From: Lineus longissimus
Taxonomy: Eukaryota > Nemertea > Pilidiophora > Heteronemertea > Lineidae
Length of the DNA stretch: 64,000 bases
Direction of reading: 5' to 3'
NCBI RefSeq assembly: GCF_910592395.1
Contig: NC_088315.1
Coordinates: 10,418,501-10,482,500, forward strand
Positions 21,641 to 31,860 of the stretch are shown here, one piece after another. The notes under the pieces are model-generated. The model ran no database searches. It worked only from the letters and a program-made list of their open reading frames with translations, and was not told the DNA's origin. The position numbers and the translations under genes were made by a program. Each line of letters opens with the position of its first letter. Within the stretch, counting starts at the first letter, position 1.

Positions 21641-22219
21641 AGCTGGTTAGCGTCCTTGCTTCTGGGAGGAGGTGGGTTGGGGGAGGTGTTTTTGTTTTTT
21701 TTAATTCATTTTAAGGCTGAAAATATAGCTGCTGAGCAAATAAAAAAAAATCTGAATCATGATAAAATCCGGGTAGGTGTACATTCTAGTGTAAAATGCA
21801 CTATACATTTTTTTGGCTCTCGAGCACTTTGTCGGGTAGGAAGGGGGACGCCAACTAACTTTTTTTTTATTCGGGCTTAGCTACGCAAGCCTATCCCTTC
21901 ACAAGCATCGGAATAGCATTCCGCGACCTTACTATATATAGAATTATCGTTACTATAAATAGAAAAGATGTATTCAGAAATCCTATGGGGGCTAATGTCC
22001 GGGGGGCAAATGTCCGGGGGGCAGATGTCCTAGGGGGCAGAAGTCATAGGGGGGCTAATGTCCGGGGGGCAGATGTCCTAGGGAGGCAGAAGTCCTAGGG
22101 GGGCTAATGTCCGGGGGGCAAAAATCCGGGGGGCAGATGTCCTAGGGGGGCAGAAGTCCGGGGGCAGAAGTCCGGGGGGCAAATGTCCAGGGGGGAAGTG
22201 TCCTGATACCCATGAAACC

Positions 22220-22952
22220 ACACCATTTTTTCCTGCTTATTGGACTTTGCGCAAAGAAAGCAATGCAACGCAACAGTCCCCAGGTGTATTTACCTATATA
22301 CAATACACAGCATGGTCATCCTAGGATCGTGGTTACATGGGGAGTTATCATTGCAAAAGTAAGCCAAACGCAAGCTGGAGTCGATCAAGCTAGCACACAA
22401 TAACTTTAGCACATACAAGCCATGACATAGAACTCCAGTACAGGTTTTATAATATGGACTTGCAGCCGAAGCAATGGAATACTATTTTTAGTTACAGGTG
22501 ATTTACTGGCAAATCACTGGGACTATTATATTGTGACATGATGGATAGGTGGCGCCAGCGTGACGAATGGAAGGTATGTTACATATCGAGGACGAGGTAA
22601 ACAGGGGGCTGCTTTCTAATACATTTCTATGCGCAAAGTCCAGTAAACATGCCATGCACATGTGCAAAATGACCACTATCATGTACCACTAGAATTCAGA
22701 TATCGTCTGATCTTGATATGCCTCTTGTTCCTCCAGTCCAAGCCAATCGAAAACCCCGGGTCAAAAACCAAGAATTTGGCATTGCAATTTTTCTGGGACA
22801 CCCGGTAACGGCCAGTTTCAACACTGCACTATAGTTATTACGGCCGATTTTTTGCATAGATAAACGACGGGAGTGTGAAGTTATCAGTACAATGATTGAT
22901 ATTGTAGCTTACGGAGTAGCGTCTTTATCTTTCCTACGCTGATCTTCATATT
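22220..22952. other. Intergenic sequence of unit B
   Basis: Collinear with unit A 4,760-4,900 and 6,773-7,350 but lacking both inverted-repeat elements found there. No gene seen. Confidence 0.6.
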
Positions 22953-22956
22953 TTAT

Positions 22957-23399
22957 GAGACAAGACCACTAATGAATATTCATAGGTCGGAGGGTCGAGG
23001 CCTATCAATTAGACGAGTGCATGTTTTTTACTCTCAAGTACATATTTGGAGAGGTATTGAAAAAATATTTGCTGTGGCAAGTCTACAGATATAAAGAAAT
23101 TATTTGATGAAAAAATTAATTTCGAATTTTGCTAATTGGGTAATAGGGGGCGTGTTTTGAGTTTTTTCTGCCAGTTGGCTGAAAACAGTGGAAATATCAA
23201 AGTCTGTCTAATTTGTCGATTATAAAAAAATTTCCGTGGTCAATCACCAATTTCCATCGCACCAGTTACTCGCAAGACTAACCCGTATATCATATCCGAA
23301 TTTCAGTTTCACTACTTGACGCGTTTGTTGATGCGTCGCGGTCAAACATTGACAATTTAACTGCTAAAAGGCTTAAAAAATCAATTGTGGTCTTGTCTC
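22957..23399. mobile_element. Solo terminal module of the GAGACAAG transposon family
   Basis: 443 bp begins GAGACAAGACCACTAATGAA and ends with the inverted GTGGTCTTGTCTC, flanked by TTAT on both sides (22,953-22,956 and 23,400-23,403). Unit A keeps the empty site ATATTTTATCAGAA at 7,348-7,361, so the insertion came after the A/B duplication. It matches the terminal modules at 37,938-40,369 and 51,424-56,886 but is a slightly different variant, intermediate between them in places. No ORF. Confidence 0.92.
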
Positions 23400-23403
23400 T
23401 TAT

Positions 23404-23870
23404 CAGAATTTGGAGCTAATCAGAATTCATGACTAGTATAATAATTCGTTCGCAGATGGCGCTGTGGCACTTCCGTAAGGGTTTTGGAAAGTGACGAATC
23501 TCTTTGAGTTCTCGGCCAAGACACTTTACAATTTTTTCTTTGGGCATACCAAGACATCTAAAGCAATAATCGTGCATCATTCTTAACAAATGTTTGCCTG
23601 ACAACGTCAAGCAGTCCGATTAGCATGTCTCCTGCATCAAATCACGACAGCGGAGTGGAGGTCGCGGTCCCTCCGTTCCGGCAGGGGAGGAGGGTCATAG
23701 AAACGCCCCTTAAGATAAATGTTAGAGCAACCAGTCGTGTTACTCTAAGGAAAAATGTATCTCATTTTCACCATGGTAAATCTACAATTCACCGTGGTAA
23801 AATCTGCATTCACCATGGTGAGCATGAAAAACTCTGATTTCACCAAGGTAAACGCTGAATTCTACGGTGG
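23404..23870. other. Intergenic sequence of unit B with TTCACCATGGT repeats
   Basis: Collinear with 7,361-7,789. At 23,755-23,870 the word TTCACC(A/G)(T/A)GGTAAA occurs four times at roughly 25-35 bp spacing, leading directly into the inverted-repeat element. No gene seen. Confidence 0.55.
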
Positions 23871-26330
23871 AGGGGAAAGGACATCGGCATTTTTTTCTCG
23901 GGAGGACGACTTACTAAGTCGGGGGTGGGGGACGACGACTTACAAAAACAAAAAAACGAAAAAAAAAAATTTTCATGGGATAAAACCCTGCAATTAAACC
24001 TTTGAAACCAATTACACCAACGAATGAGGACAAGTCGGAGGTGCCACACCCAAACTTATTGTCGGATTTCTCAAAAGGACTTCAACGAAAGTAGGCCTAT
24101 CCTATTCTCGGACAGGAAGCCGGGCATGAGCTGTAGCCTAAAATACACCACAAAAACACCAAGTAGGAATCATTGACTTAAATCTGTCAATATACATCTA
24201 GAGCGTCATAACGAAACCGTTTTAATCAGCTTTCGAAGGAATTATAAGAGTAGAGGTCTTTAAGTTGAACGACGGGATAGACAGTCTGCAATGCTGGCGC
24301 AGCATTCAGATTTAGTCGACATGAATGCTACAAACACATATTTCTCCGACCATTGACAAAACCTTTGGGCTTATTATTATTCATCATTTCAATCCTTACA
24401 TCTTGTGCTTCCTCTTATAAGCCCCCCTCTTAGGAGGGGCTCTTAAGATACACGTGTGTGCGGGAGTATATAATGAATGATTAGAAATAAAGAGAGTAAC
24501 TATTATTGTATATCCTACAAACAATTTTTTTTGGTATTTTTCTGAATTAACTCCGTTGAGTTTACCGATTTCTCCGCGATCTTCCGGTGGTGGTTGCTAT
24601 CCCATTGGTTGAAATTAAGTTAAATTAAATTTAAATCTTCATGGGAATTCGCTACATCATATGCCTAAGAAATTGGCCAATTATATTAATATTTTTATAG
24701 AGAAATATCCGTCCTAAATAATGACAGAAAAGGGTGGTTTATTTCAATTTTGTGTCGACATGGTCGAGGTCACGTGACATAAAAACAAAACAATCGCACA
24801 CACCCGTCCAAAAAAGGCACTTTAAGAAAAACAAATAAGTTTTTCCAGCTTAAAACCACACTGACGACTAAGTTATATTGGTCTACTGCCCAAATCTGAA
24901 GTATCAAAATGAATCACAAACTAGAACTAGCTCTATTTAGCTATAGTTGCGTGAAAAATTCGGGTGAGCGACGTACATTCTGTACCCTAGCGGCCAATAA
25001 ATAAACTACTTTCAGCCGTCTGCTCCGGTCTCGTTAGGGAGTTTTTCCCAAATGTACGCGATGATGACGTGCCCCATTAACAGGACGTAACATCTATTTT
25101 AAAATGCGTTTCCAAAGTGAATGCATGAGGACAATCCATTTAAGTGTCGTATATCACTGGAAACGCCCGATTCCCGTGAATAAGGACAATCACAATGTAT
25201 TACATTACCAAAACAAAAATGTGTCGGAAGGAACTATATATGGATGGTCCCATCGCCCCCCCCCCCCCCCCCTCCAGCAGTATGACACAGAAGGGCTAGT
25301 TGACTGTCCACCGGGGGGGTTTGGGGGGAGCTTCCCCCCAACGCACTGGTAAAAACCTATGTCGACGGAAGGGGTTTGGGGGGTGTCCCCCCATTGTAAC
25401 AGCTGTAGTTGTTAGAGCTTGCACTTAACATATGCTCGTAGGGGGGTTCGGGGGAGCTCCCCCGACCTAAAGGGGGGCTCACTAAGTCCTTGACTTTACA
25501 TATTATGCGCTTGTCAATTCATAAGCACATTAAAATCTGCCCTATACGGATAAAACGTATCATTGAACTTTGAGGACCTCGTCCCCCGGTAGCAGACGAT
25601 GGCTTGAGCGTCTGACGTTGTGGTCGTCGTTTACACATGCTGTCTTCGCCGAACGTTTTGGCTTAAAGCTGTCTTTGGACACGTCAGTTAGTTGCAATGA
25701 ATCGAGTTGCAATTCATTATTATTTTTGTTTCCAGTTGTTTTCAAGACCAAACCCATCTCAAAATTAGCGATTTCATGCATTGAAACAAGTTGCAATAAA
25801 TCGCTCTACAATGTACGGCAGGTTGTGCGACGTGACTTACCGTTGAAACTTGTGTTGATGAATCGCAAGTAGAACGGACATTGAGCGATGCATTGCAATT
25901 AATTGAGTTGTAATGCATGGCTCTGTTAGCGATGGATTTGCAATATTGCAAATCGATTCATTGCAGCGGACTAGTTGAGATGTTCTCGGGTCGGCATGGG
26001 GTTCAAACGAATCGCTCAGTATGCGGGCACCAGATCAGCGGACGATCGCGTCATGGTAATACCTGACTGGAGATGTGTGGTGATCACGCCGAAACCGCTT
26101 CGTAAAATTCAGTAAGCCCAGCCTCGTCCCGCCCGACTAAATAAGTCGTCCCCCCCCCCCCCCCCCCAGAGATAATAGGTCATCCCCCGAGATAATAAGT
26201 CATCCCCTCGACTTAATAAGTCGTCCCCCCGACTTGATAAGTCGTCTCCTCGAGACTAAAAGTCGTCCCACCCAGAACTTTCTTTTCGATGTCCTTTCCC
26301 AGCCACCGTAGCATGTTATGCGGCCCATCA
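23871..26330. mobile_element. Inverted-repeat element with GACGACTT arrays (unit B copy)
   Basis: Paralogue of 7,790-9,532. The left end is TACGGTGGAGGGGAAAGGAC near 23,871 and the right end its inverse near 26,310. The subterminal GACGACTTA words and C run at 26,150-26,167 are conserved. It is enlarged by a separate insertion at about 24,417-25,505. Confidence 0.65.
24417..25505. mobile_element. ~1.1-kb insertion specific to unit B
   Basis: Unit A joins CTTCCTCTTACATGCGCTTG directly near 8,763-8,782; unit B has about 1.09 kb in between. It contains AGCCCCCCTCTTAGG near the left and the inverted-like CCTAAAGGGGGGCTC near 25,467, plus C and G runs at 25,255-25,340. Boundaries and TSD are unclear. 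No coding signal. Confidence 0.55.
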
Positions 26331-26752
26331 CAAAGGTTTTAAAGACGGCGGAATATGAGCCCAATTTAATTTAACCTAACTTTCGAGAGACTGCCATATT
26401 AGTAGTCCCATTCCAAACGACCTACAAAATTGTTTCATGGTCGTATAATGAGCGTCATATAGCCATGGCGAGTACACAATCTTGAAAATCTACAACAAAT
26501 ATGCCCAGATAAAAGTACGGTAGGATGTTTTCGTTTATATGCACATGCTACTAAATACGCCATATGGTAATTGTCAATTCGCAACACTATTTTCGTTTAT
26601 ATGCACATGCTACTAAATACGCCATATGGTAATTGTCAATTCGCAACACTGTGTTTTTAATCAGGTTGTCTTGTTCGTATATCCATACAGAATTCATTGT
26701 CTTGAAATAAATGATTCGTGGAGAAGGCTAACAAGAATTGTACACAGACACA

Positions 26753-26758
26753 TTTATT
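26753..26758 (-). promoter_or_regulatory. Putative polyadenylation signal of gene C
   Basis: AATAAA on the minus strand, about 110 bp beyond the stop at 26,869, conserved with the site behind gene B. Confidence 0.55.
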
Positions 26759-26868
26759 GCAGCTACTGTACTGTATTCATTAAAGCGTTTTAAGTACAAA
26801 AGACTGGTCGCTTTTTAATCATTGATCACTGATTTAACAGCAGAATATAAAAGTTACAATTTTTAAAT

Positions 26869-29800
26869 CTAATCTTTCTCTTTACACAACATTTCTGCCC
26901 AGCGATCAAACACTGCAATGTATTCATCAATCTTAGATATATCAACCTGTGCACCACTGGAGTTTTCCTGCTCTATTAAATCATGCCCTGCTTGAGGCGT
27001 GTCATCAGCTGACTCACTTTTCACACTAATTTGCTCTAGAGAAGATATGTCACATGCTTCACTTTTGACACCGGCCAACTCTATCTGAGAAATGTTACAT
27101 GTTTCTCTTTCGATATTGGCCTGCTCTAATGGAGAAGTGTCAAACGGCTCACTTTTAACACTGGCCCCCTCTTCTGAAGATGCGTCAAGTGGCTCACTTT
27201 TGACATGGACCTTCTCTATAGGAGACATGTTGCCGATCTCACTTAACACATTGGCCTCTTCTGTAGGAGACGTGTCACATGGTCCAATTACCTGTACGGT
27301 ACAACCCTGCTCTAGATGAGACATGTCATATTGCTCACTTTTGAACTTGGCCTGTTCTATAGAAGATATGTCAAATAGGACACTTGTGACATTGGCCTGT
27401 TCTACAGAAAATATGTCACATGGGTCACTTTTGACATTGGCCTGTTCTATAGGAGATATGTTACATGGGTCACTTTTGATATTGGCCTGTTCTATAGGAG
27501 AAATATAAAATGGGTCACTTTTGATATTGGCCTGTTCTATAGGAGATATGTCACATGGGTGACTTTTGATATTGGTCTGTTCTATTGGAGATATGTCACA
27601 TGGGTCTTTTTTGACATTGGCCTGTCCTATAGGTGATATGTCACATGGGACATTTTTTATATTGGTCTGTTCTATAGGCGATATGTCAGATTGACGTAGT
27701 CCACTTTTGAAACAGTTGATCTCTGCAGGTGGCGGGTTAAAGGTCCCACTGAGGACATTACTCTCCTCTCTAACATGAACAACACGTCGGTCTCGTTCAG
27801 CCCTGACCTGCCCCGTGGCGGATGTGTTGGCTGGTTCAACTCTTCCATTAGACTGGTCAGCAACAGACATGTCAATGAGTTCACTTTTAACATTTTCCAG
27901 CTGATTAGAAGGACGCTCAATAGTATCTCGTATCAACCTTCGTTTCACAGCCAGCCACCGAACTTTATATTCCTCAGTTTTCGCAGTACTACCCAGACCT
28001 AGAGTTTCACTCCCATTGATACTAGACATTTTTGCAGCCGTGTCCTTGATATCCATTTCAGAACACCCGACTGCAGCGGGCAACTTCGATACCTTACTCT
28101 CAGTCTTTCTGCTGATCAAACATTCATTTGCCGCAAAACATGCAGGTTTTGGGTTTCGTCCATTTAGAGAATATTTGCTATTTAAATGATCGGTTAGTTC
28201 TACTACAGGTTCTTCTGCCACAACAGTTAGTTCATGACGAGACAATGAACAAGAACTTTTCATAGCTTTGCCACGTTTTGGCTTTGTACGTTTATCCTTT
28301 CCGGGACTTTCAACAGACACCTTCAAAGATTTGAGAGTAGCATGATTGTGGCTGCGCTCATGTTTTTGTAAGTCAGACTCACTCTTGAAGATTTTATGAC
28401 AATATTTACAGTTGAAGTTGAGTTGGAATGGTTTGTCTCTGGCATGAATACCAATATGTCTGACAAGAGCCAGCTTTGAGACAAATGATTTATCACATTG
28501 AACACATCTGAATGGCTTTTCTCCAGTGTGAATGCATTCATGAATCAAAAGATTCTTCTTCTGTGAAAATGATTTCTCACAATATTCACATTTGAATGGT
28601 TTTTCTCCTGTGTGAATGTGAACATGATGGTGAAGAGCCTGCTGCGAGCAAAATGGTTTTTCACACTGTATACATCTGAATGGTTTTTCTCCTGCGTGAA
28701 TACCTTCATGAGTTAATAGACCACCCTTCTGTGAAAATATTTTCTCACAATAATTGCACTGAAATGGTCTTTCTCCTGGGTGAATACGTTCATGAGTCAA
28801 TAGATTTCCCTTCCGTGAAAACATTTTCTCACAATATTTGCATTGGAATGGATTTTCTCCTGTGTGAATACGTTCATGAGTCAATAAAATCCCCTTCCGT
28901 GAAAATGATTTCTCACAATATTTGCATTGGAATGGTTTTTCTCCTGTGTGAATACGTTCATGAGTCAATAAAATTCCCTTCAGTGAAAATGATTTCTCAC
29001 AATATTCGCATTGGAATGGTTTTTCTCCTGTGTGAATACGCTCATGAGTCAATAAAATTCCCTTCCGTGAAAATGATTTCTCACAATATTTGCATTGGAA
29101 TGGTTTTTCTCCCGTGTGAATACTTTCATGGGTCAATAGATTTCCCTTCTGTGAAAATGATGTTTCACAATATATGCATTGGAATGGTTTTTCTCCTGTA
29201 TGAATATGTTCATGAGTCAATAGATTTTCCTTCTGTGAAAATGATTTCTCACAATGTTTGCATTGGAATGGTTTTTCTCCTGTGTGAAGGCATTCATGAG
29301 TCAATAGATTTCCCTTTAGTGAAAACATTTTCTCACAATAATTGCACTGAAATGGTTTTCCTCCTGTGTGAATACGTTCATGAGTCAATAGATTTCCCTT
29401 CTGTGAAAATGTTTTCTCACAATGACTGCACTGAAATGGTTTTCCTTCTGTGTGAATACGTTCATGAGTCAATAGATTGCCCTGCTGTGAAAATGTTTTC
29501 TCACAATATTTGCATTGGAATGGCTTTTCTCCTGTGTGAATATATTCATGAGACAATAAAGTTTGCTTCTGTGAAAAGGATTTCTCACAATATTTGCACT
29601 GAAATGGTTTTTCTCCTGAGTGAATACGTTCATGCCTCAATAATGTTCCCTTCTGTGAAAATGATTTCTCACAATATTTGCATTGTAATGGTTTTTCTCC
29701 TGTGTGAATATGTTCATGAGACAATAAAGTTACCTTCTGTGAAAATGATTTCTCACAGTATTTGCATTGGAATGGTTTTTCTCCTGTGTGAATACGTTCA

Positions 29801-30465
29801 TGAGAAAATAAAGTTCCCTTCTGTGAAAATGATTTCTCACAATATTTGCACTGGAATGGTTTTTCTCCCGAGTGAATACGTTCATGCCTCAATAATGTTC
29901 CCTTCTGTGAAAATGATTTCTCACAATATTTGCATTGGAATGGTTTTTCTCCTGTGTGAATACGTTCATGAGACAATAAAGTTCCCTTCTGTGAAAAGGA
30001 TTTTTCACAATATTTGCACTGGAATGGTTTTTCTCCCGAGTGAATACGTTCATGCCTCAATAATGTTCCCTTCTGTGAAAATGATTTCTCACAATATTTG
30101 CATTGGAATGGTTTTTCTCCTGTGTGAATATGTTCATGAGATAATAAAGTTACCTTCTGTGAAAATGATTTTTCACAATATTTGCACTGAAATCGTTTTT
30201 CTCCTGAGTGAATATGTGCATGCCTCAATAATGTTCCCTTGCGTGAAAATGATTTCTCACAATAATTGCAATGAAATGGTTTTTCTCCTGTGTGAATACT
30301 TTTATGACGTGATAGATTTTTTTTCTTATGTGCAAATGATTTCTCACAATAATTGCATTGTAATGGTTTTTTTCTTGTGTGAATACGAATATGTTTAACG
30401 AGACGATGCTTAGCTGAAAATGATTTCTCGCATTGTACACAAGTAAAGGATGATTTAGGTGCCAT
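26869..30465 (-). CDS. C2H2 zinc-finger protein, copy C (full length, 25 fingers)
   Basis: Single-exon frame of 1,198 codons, start MAPKSSFTCVQC, end ..LCKEKD. Residues about 8-725 hold 25 C2H2 fingers. Finger 2 has one extra residue before its first His. Fingers 4-10 alternate between RHERIHSGEKPF and SHE(H/R)IHTGEKPF types, evidence of two-finger duplications. Helix residues are mostly Q-G-T-R, Q-V-T-S or Q-G-N-T at -1, 2, 3, 6. A basic stretch KDKRTKPKRGKAMK follows. A linker then leads into eight 15-residue DISPIEQ..KSDP units (about 925-1,048) and a C-terminal region with further VKSEP/VKSEA motifs. It is the only intact member of the trio. Probable nuclear regulator; targets unknown. 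Confidence 0.93.
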   Translation of the reverse strand: MAPKSSFTCVQCEKSFSAKHRLVKHIRIHTRKKPLQCNYCEKSFAHKKKNLSRHKSIHTGEKPFHCNYCEKSFSRKGTLLRHAHIHSGEKRFQCKYCEKSFSQKVTLLSHEHIHTGEKPFQCKYCEKSFSQKGTLLRHERIHSGEKPFQCKYCEKSFSQKGTLLSHERIHTGEKPFQCKYCEKSFSQKGTLLRHERIHSGEKPFQCKYCEKSFSQKGTLFSHERIHTGEKPFQCKYCEKSFSQKVTLLSHEHIHTGEKPLQCKYCEKSFSQKGTLLRHERIHSGEKPFQCKYCEKSFSQKQTLLSHEYIHTGEKPFQCKYCEKTFSQQGNLLTHERIHTEGKPFQCSHCEKTFSQKGNLLTHERIHTGGKPFQCNYCEKMFSLKGNLLTHECLHTGEKPFQCKHCEKSFSQKENLLTHEHIHTGEKPFQCIYCETSFSQKGNLLTHESIHTGEKPFQCKYCEKSFSRKGILLTHERIHTGEKPFQCEYCEKSFSLKGILLTHERIHTGEKPFQCKYCEKSFSRKGILLTHERIHTGENPFQCKYCEKMFSRKGNLLTHERIHPGERPFQCNYCEKIFSQKGGLLTHEGIHAGEKPFRCIQCEKPFCSQQALHHHVHIHTGEKPFKCEYCEKSFSQKKNLLIHECIHTGEKPFRCVQCDKSFVSKLALVRHIGIHARDKPFQLNFNCKYCHKIFKSESDLQKHERSHNHATLKSLKVSVESPGKDKRTKPKRGKAMKSSCSLSRHELTVVAEEPVVELTDHLNSKYSLNGRNPKPACFAANECLISRKTESKVSKLPAAVGCSEMDIKDTAAKMSSINGSETLGLGSTAKTEEYKVRWLAVKRRLIRDTIERPSNQLENVKSELIDMSVADQSNGRVEPANTSATGQVRAERDRRVVHVREESNVLSGTFNPPPAEINCFKSGLRQSDISPIEQTNIKNVPCDISPIGQANVKKDPCDISPIEQTNIKSHPCDISPIEQANIKSDPFYISPIEQANIKSDPCNISPIEQANVKSDPCDIFSVEQANVTSVLFDISSIEQAKFKSEQYDMSHLEQGCTVQVIGPCDTSPTEEANVLSEIGNMSPIEKVHVKSEPLDASSEEGASVKSEPFDTSPLEQANIERETCNISQIELAGVKSEACDISSLEQISVKSESADDTPQAGHDLIEQENSSGAQVDISKIDEYIAVFDRWAEMLCKEKD
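27330..27690 (-). repeat. Eight tandem 45-bp units in gene C
   Basis: Units such as CDISPIEQANIKSDP, more diverged from each other than in copy B. Most keep I/V-K-x-D; some have lost it (for example VTSVL). Same position in the protein as the 31-unit array of copy B. Confidence 0.9.
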
Positions 30466-31239
30466 TCTGGTGCTTTTTAGCGGCTAAATGTCGTCGCAAT
30501 ATTCAGGCCAATACAAAGTCCTCGTGCTTGAACAATCTAACATAGATTTCAAATTGAAATACAAGTACAATGTACTGTCATTGCTTAGCAAGGACTCCTT
30601 GCCAGCTATGTCGTAAACTGTTTACCAACCTAACCTGTTAAAATTACTCTATGACTACTGAATTCCATGTGCTGCAAACATGGCATTGAAAGTGTGCTCC
30701 ATTGCTTTGTTCGTTCCACGGATTCCACCAATGACCTTTTTTTCCCTTTCAAAATATTCCACTTCTCGATCATCTGTCCAACCAACTTGGGTCTTATCTG
30801 CTATTTTTGTAGGTTTTGCACAATAAGTTTTCTTTGGTGCGTTCACAATTTGGAGACATTTTCACTCTTGTTTTGGTAGTGATTTATCATCACTGCGACC
30901 ATACCTACGAATGAAAAAGAATATGAGATTATACATGTATACAAATTGTTTAAATGCTTAATTACGGCCAATATACCTCTACCAGATTGTGTTAGCATAT
31001 ATTTACAAGATGCCCACTTAATGAGCAAAGAACCAGGTTTCAAACACTGATCATGTGGATTTTGGGTGAACACTACAATGGCAGCCAGCAACCATCTAGG
31101 AATTTGGATCTGGCACGAATTCCGACCATTCAGATTGATTTGGATAAATGAGAGGTGTCATTAGAAATCGCTCCTGATGAACGAATCAACGCAGATGGAG
31201 GACTTCACAAGATTTTGAAGCATGTGGGAATCAGATTAT
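30466..31239. other. Conserved 5' flank of zinc-finger unit C
   Basis: Third copy of the flank at 622 and 13,966. It keeps the pre-insertion site of the unit B LINE (near 31,006). No promoter element can be defined by eye. Confidence 0.6.
30655..30846 (-). pseudogene. Short protein-like frame upstream of the zinc-finger gene (remnant?)
   Basis: Minus-strand frame with PTKIADKTQVGWTDDREVEY and then GTNKAMEHTFNAMFAAHGIQ before a stop. The unit A copy (779-994) shares the first part but shifts frame after a one-base difference in an A run, and the unit B copy has an in-frame stop. It opens with GTG, with no in-frame ATG, so it could be an internal exon or a decayed gene. Family not recognised. 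Confidence 0.3.
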
Positions 31240-31860
31240 GACTGGTTTCTGCACGTGGGAAGCAGACTATGAAAGAAGTCGGCGTGCGAGAGTCAGATTA
31301 TCGATAGTGTCAGGGAGTGGAAATTAAGATTATGATAGTTTTAGAGTGGTAATCAGATTATGAATGGTGTCAGGGGCTGAGAATTAGATTACAAATGGCA
31401 TCAGGGAATGGGAATCAGATTAGGAATGTTGTCAAGGAGTGGGAATTAAGGTTATGAATGGTTTTACCATGTTGGAATTAGATTATTAATGGTGTCAGGG
31501 AATGGGAATAAGATTGTGAATGGTTTTAGCATGAGGGAATTCGGATTATTAGTATGAATGGTTTTAGCAAGTGGAATCAGACAAATTGTGTATGGTTTCA
31601 GGGAAAGGGAATTTAGATTATGAATGGTTTTAGCAAGTTGGAATCAGATTATGAATTGTGTCAGGGAATGGGAATCGAATCATGAATGCTGTGAGGGAAT
31701 GAAGATTAGATTATAAATAATTTTAGCGTTTGGGAATCATGATTATGAAAGGTATTAGTGTGTAGGAATCAGAATTTAAATGAGGTCAGGGTATGAAAAT
31801 CAGATGATGAATGGTGTCAGAGAGTGGGAATCAAATTGTGAGTAGTTTCAGGAATCAAAA
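31240..31860. repeat. Degenerate ~30-bp tandem repeat array (unit C)
   Basis: Same GAATCAGATTATGAATGGT family as units A and B, shorter. Confidence 0.8.

Larger units (their letters stand above)
18337..22210. mobile_element. 3.9-kb element with inverted arrays of CCCCCCGGACAT-type words
   Basis: Absent from unit A. CATGAAACC flanks it on both sides (18,328-18,336 and 22,211-22,219), a 9-bp duplication. The left end (GATTCTAGGGCATTTGCC) runs into about 250 bp of tandem words such as CCCCCCGGACATTTG and CCCCCCTAGGACTTCTG. The right end (21,985-22,200) carries the inverse of the same array, ending near GTGTCCTGATACC. The 9-bp TSD suggests a Mutator-like non-autonomous element. Inside lie a tandem repeat block (19,070-21,640) and otherwise no recognisable gene. 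Confidence 0.75.

Noticed and set aside
25250-25345. Coding frame through the C-run and G-run region (25,104-25,352)
   Set aside because: Proline/glycine tracts come from homopolymers inside a transposon insertion. No conserved domain.
28680-30398. 572-codon plus-strand frame (and similar ones at 12,687-13,946 and 15-386)
   Set aside because: Antisense shadow of the 84-bp zinc-finger repeat. The antisense text simply repeats [11 protein letters not shown] with each finger. No start context, splice signal or family similarity.
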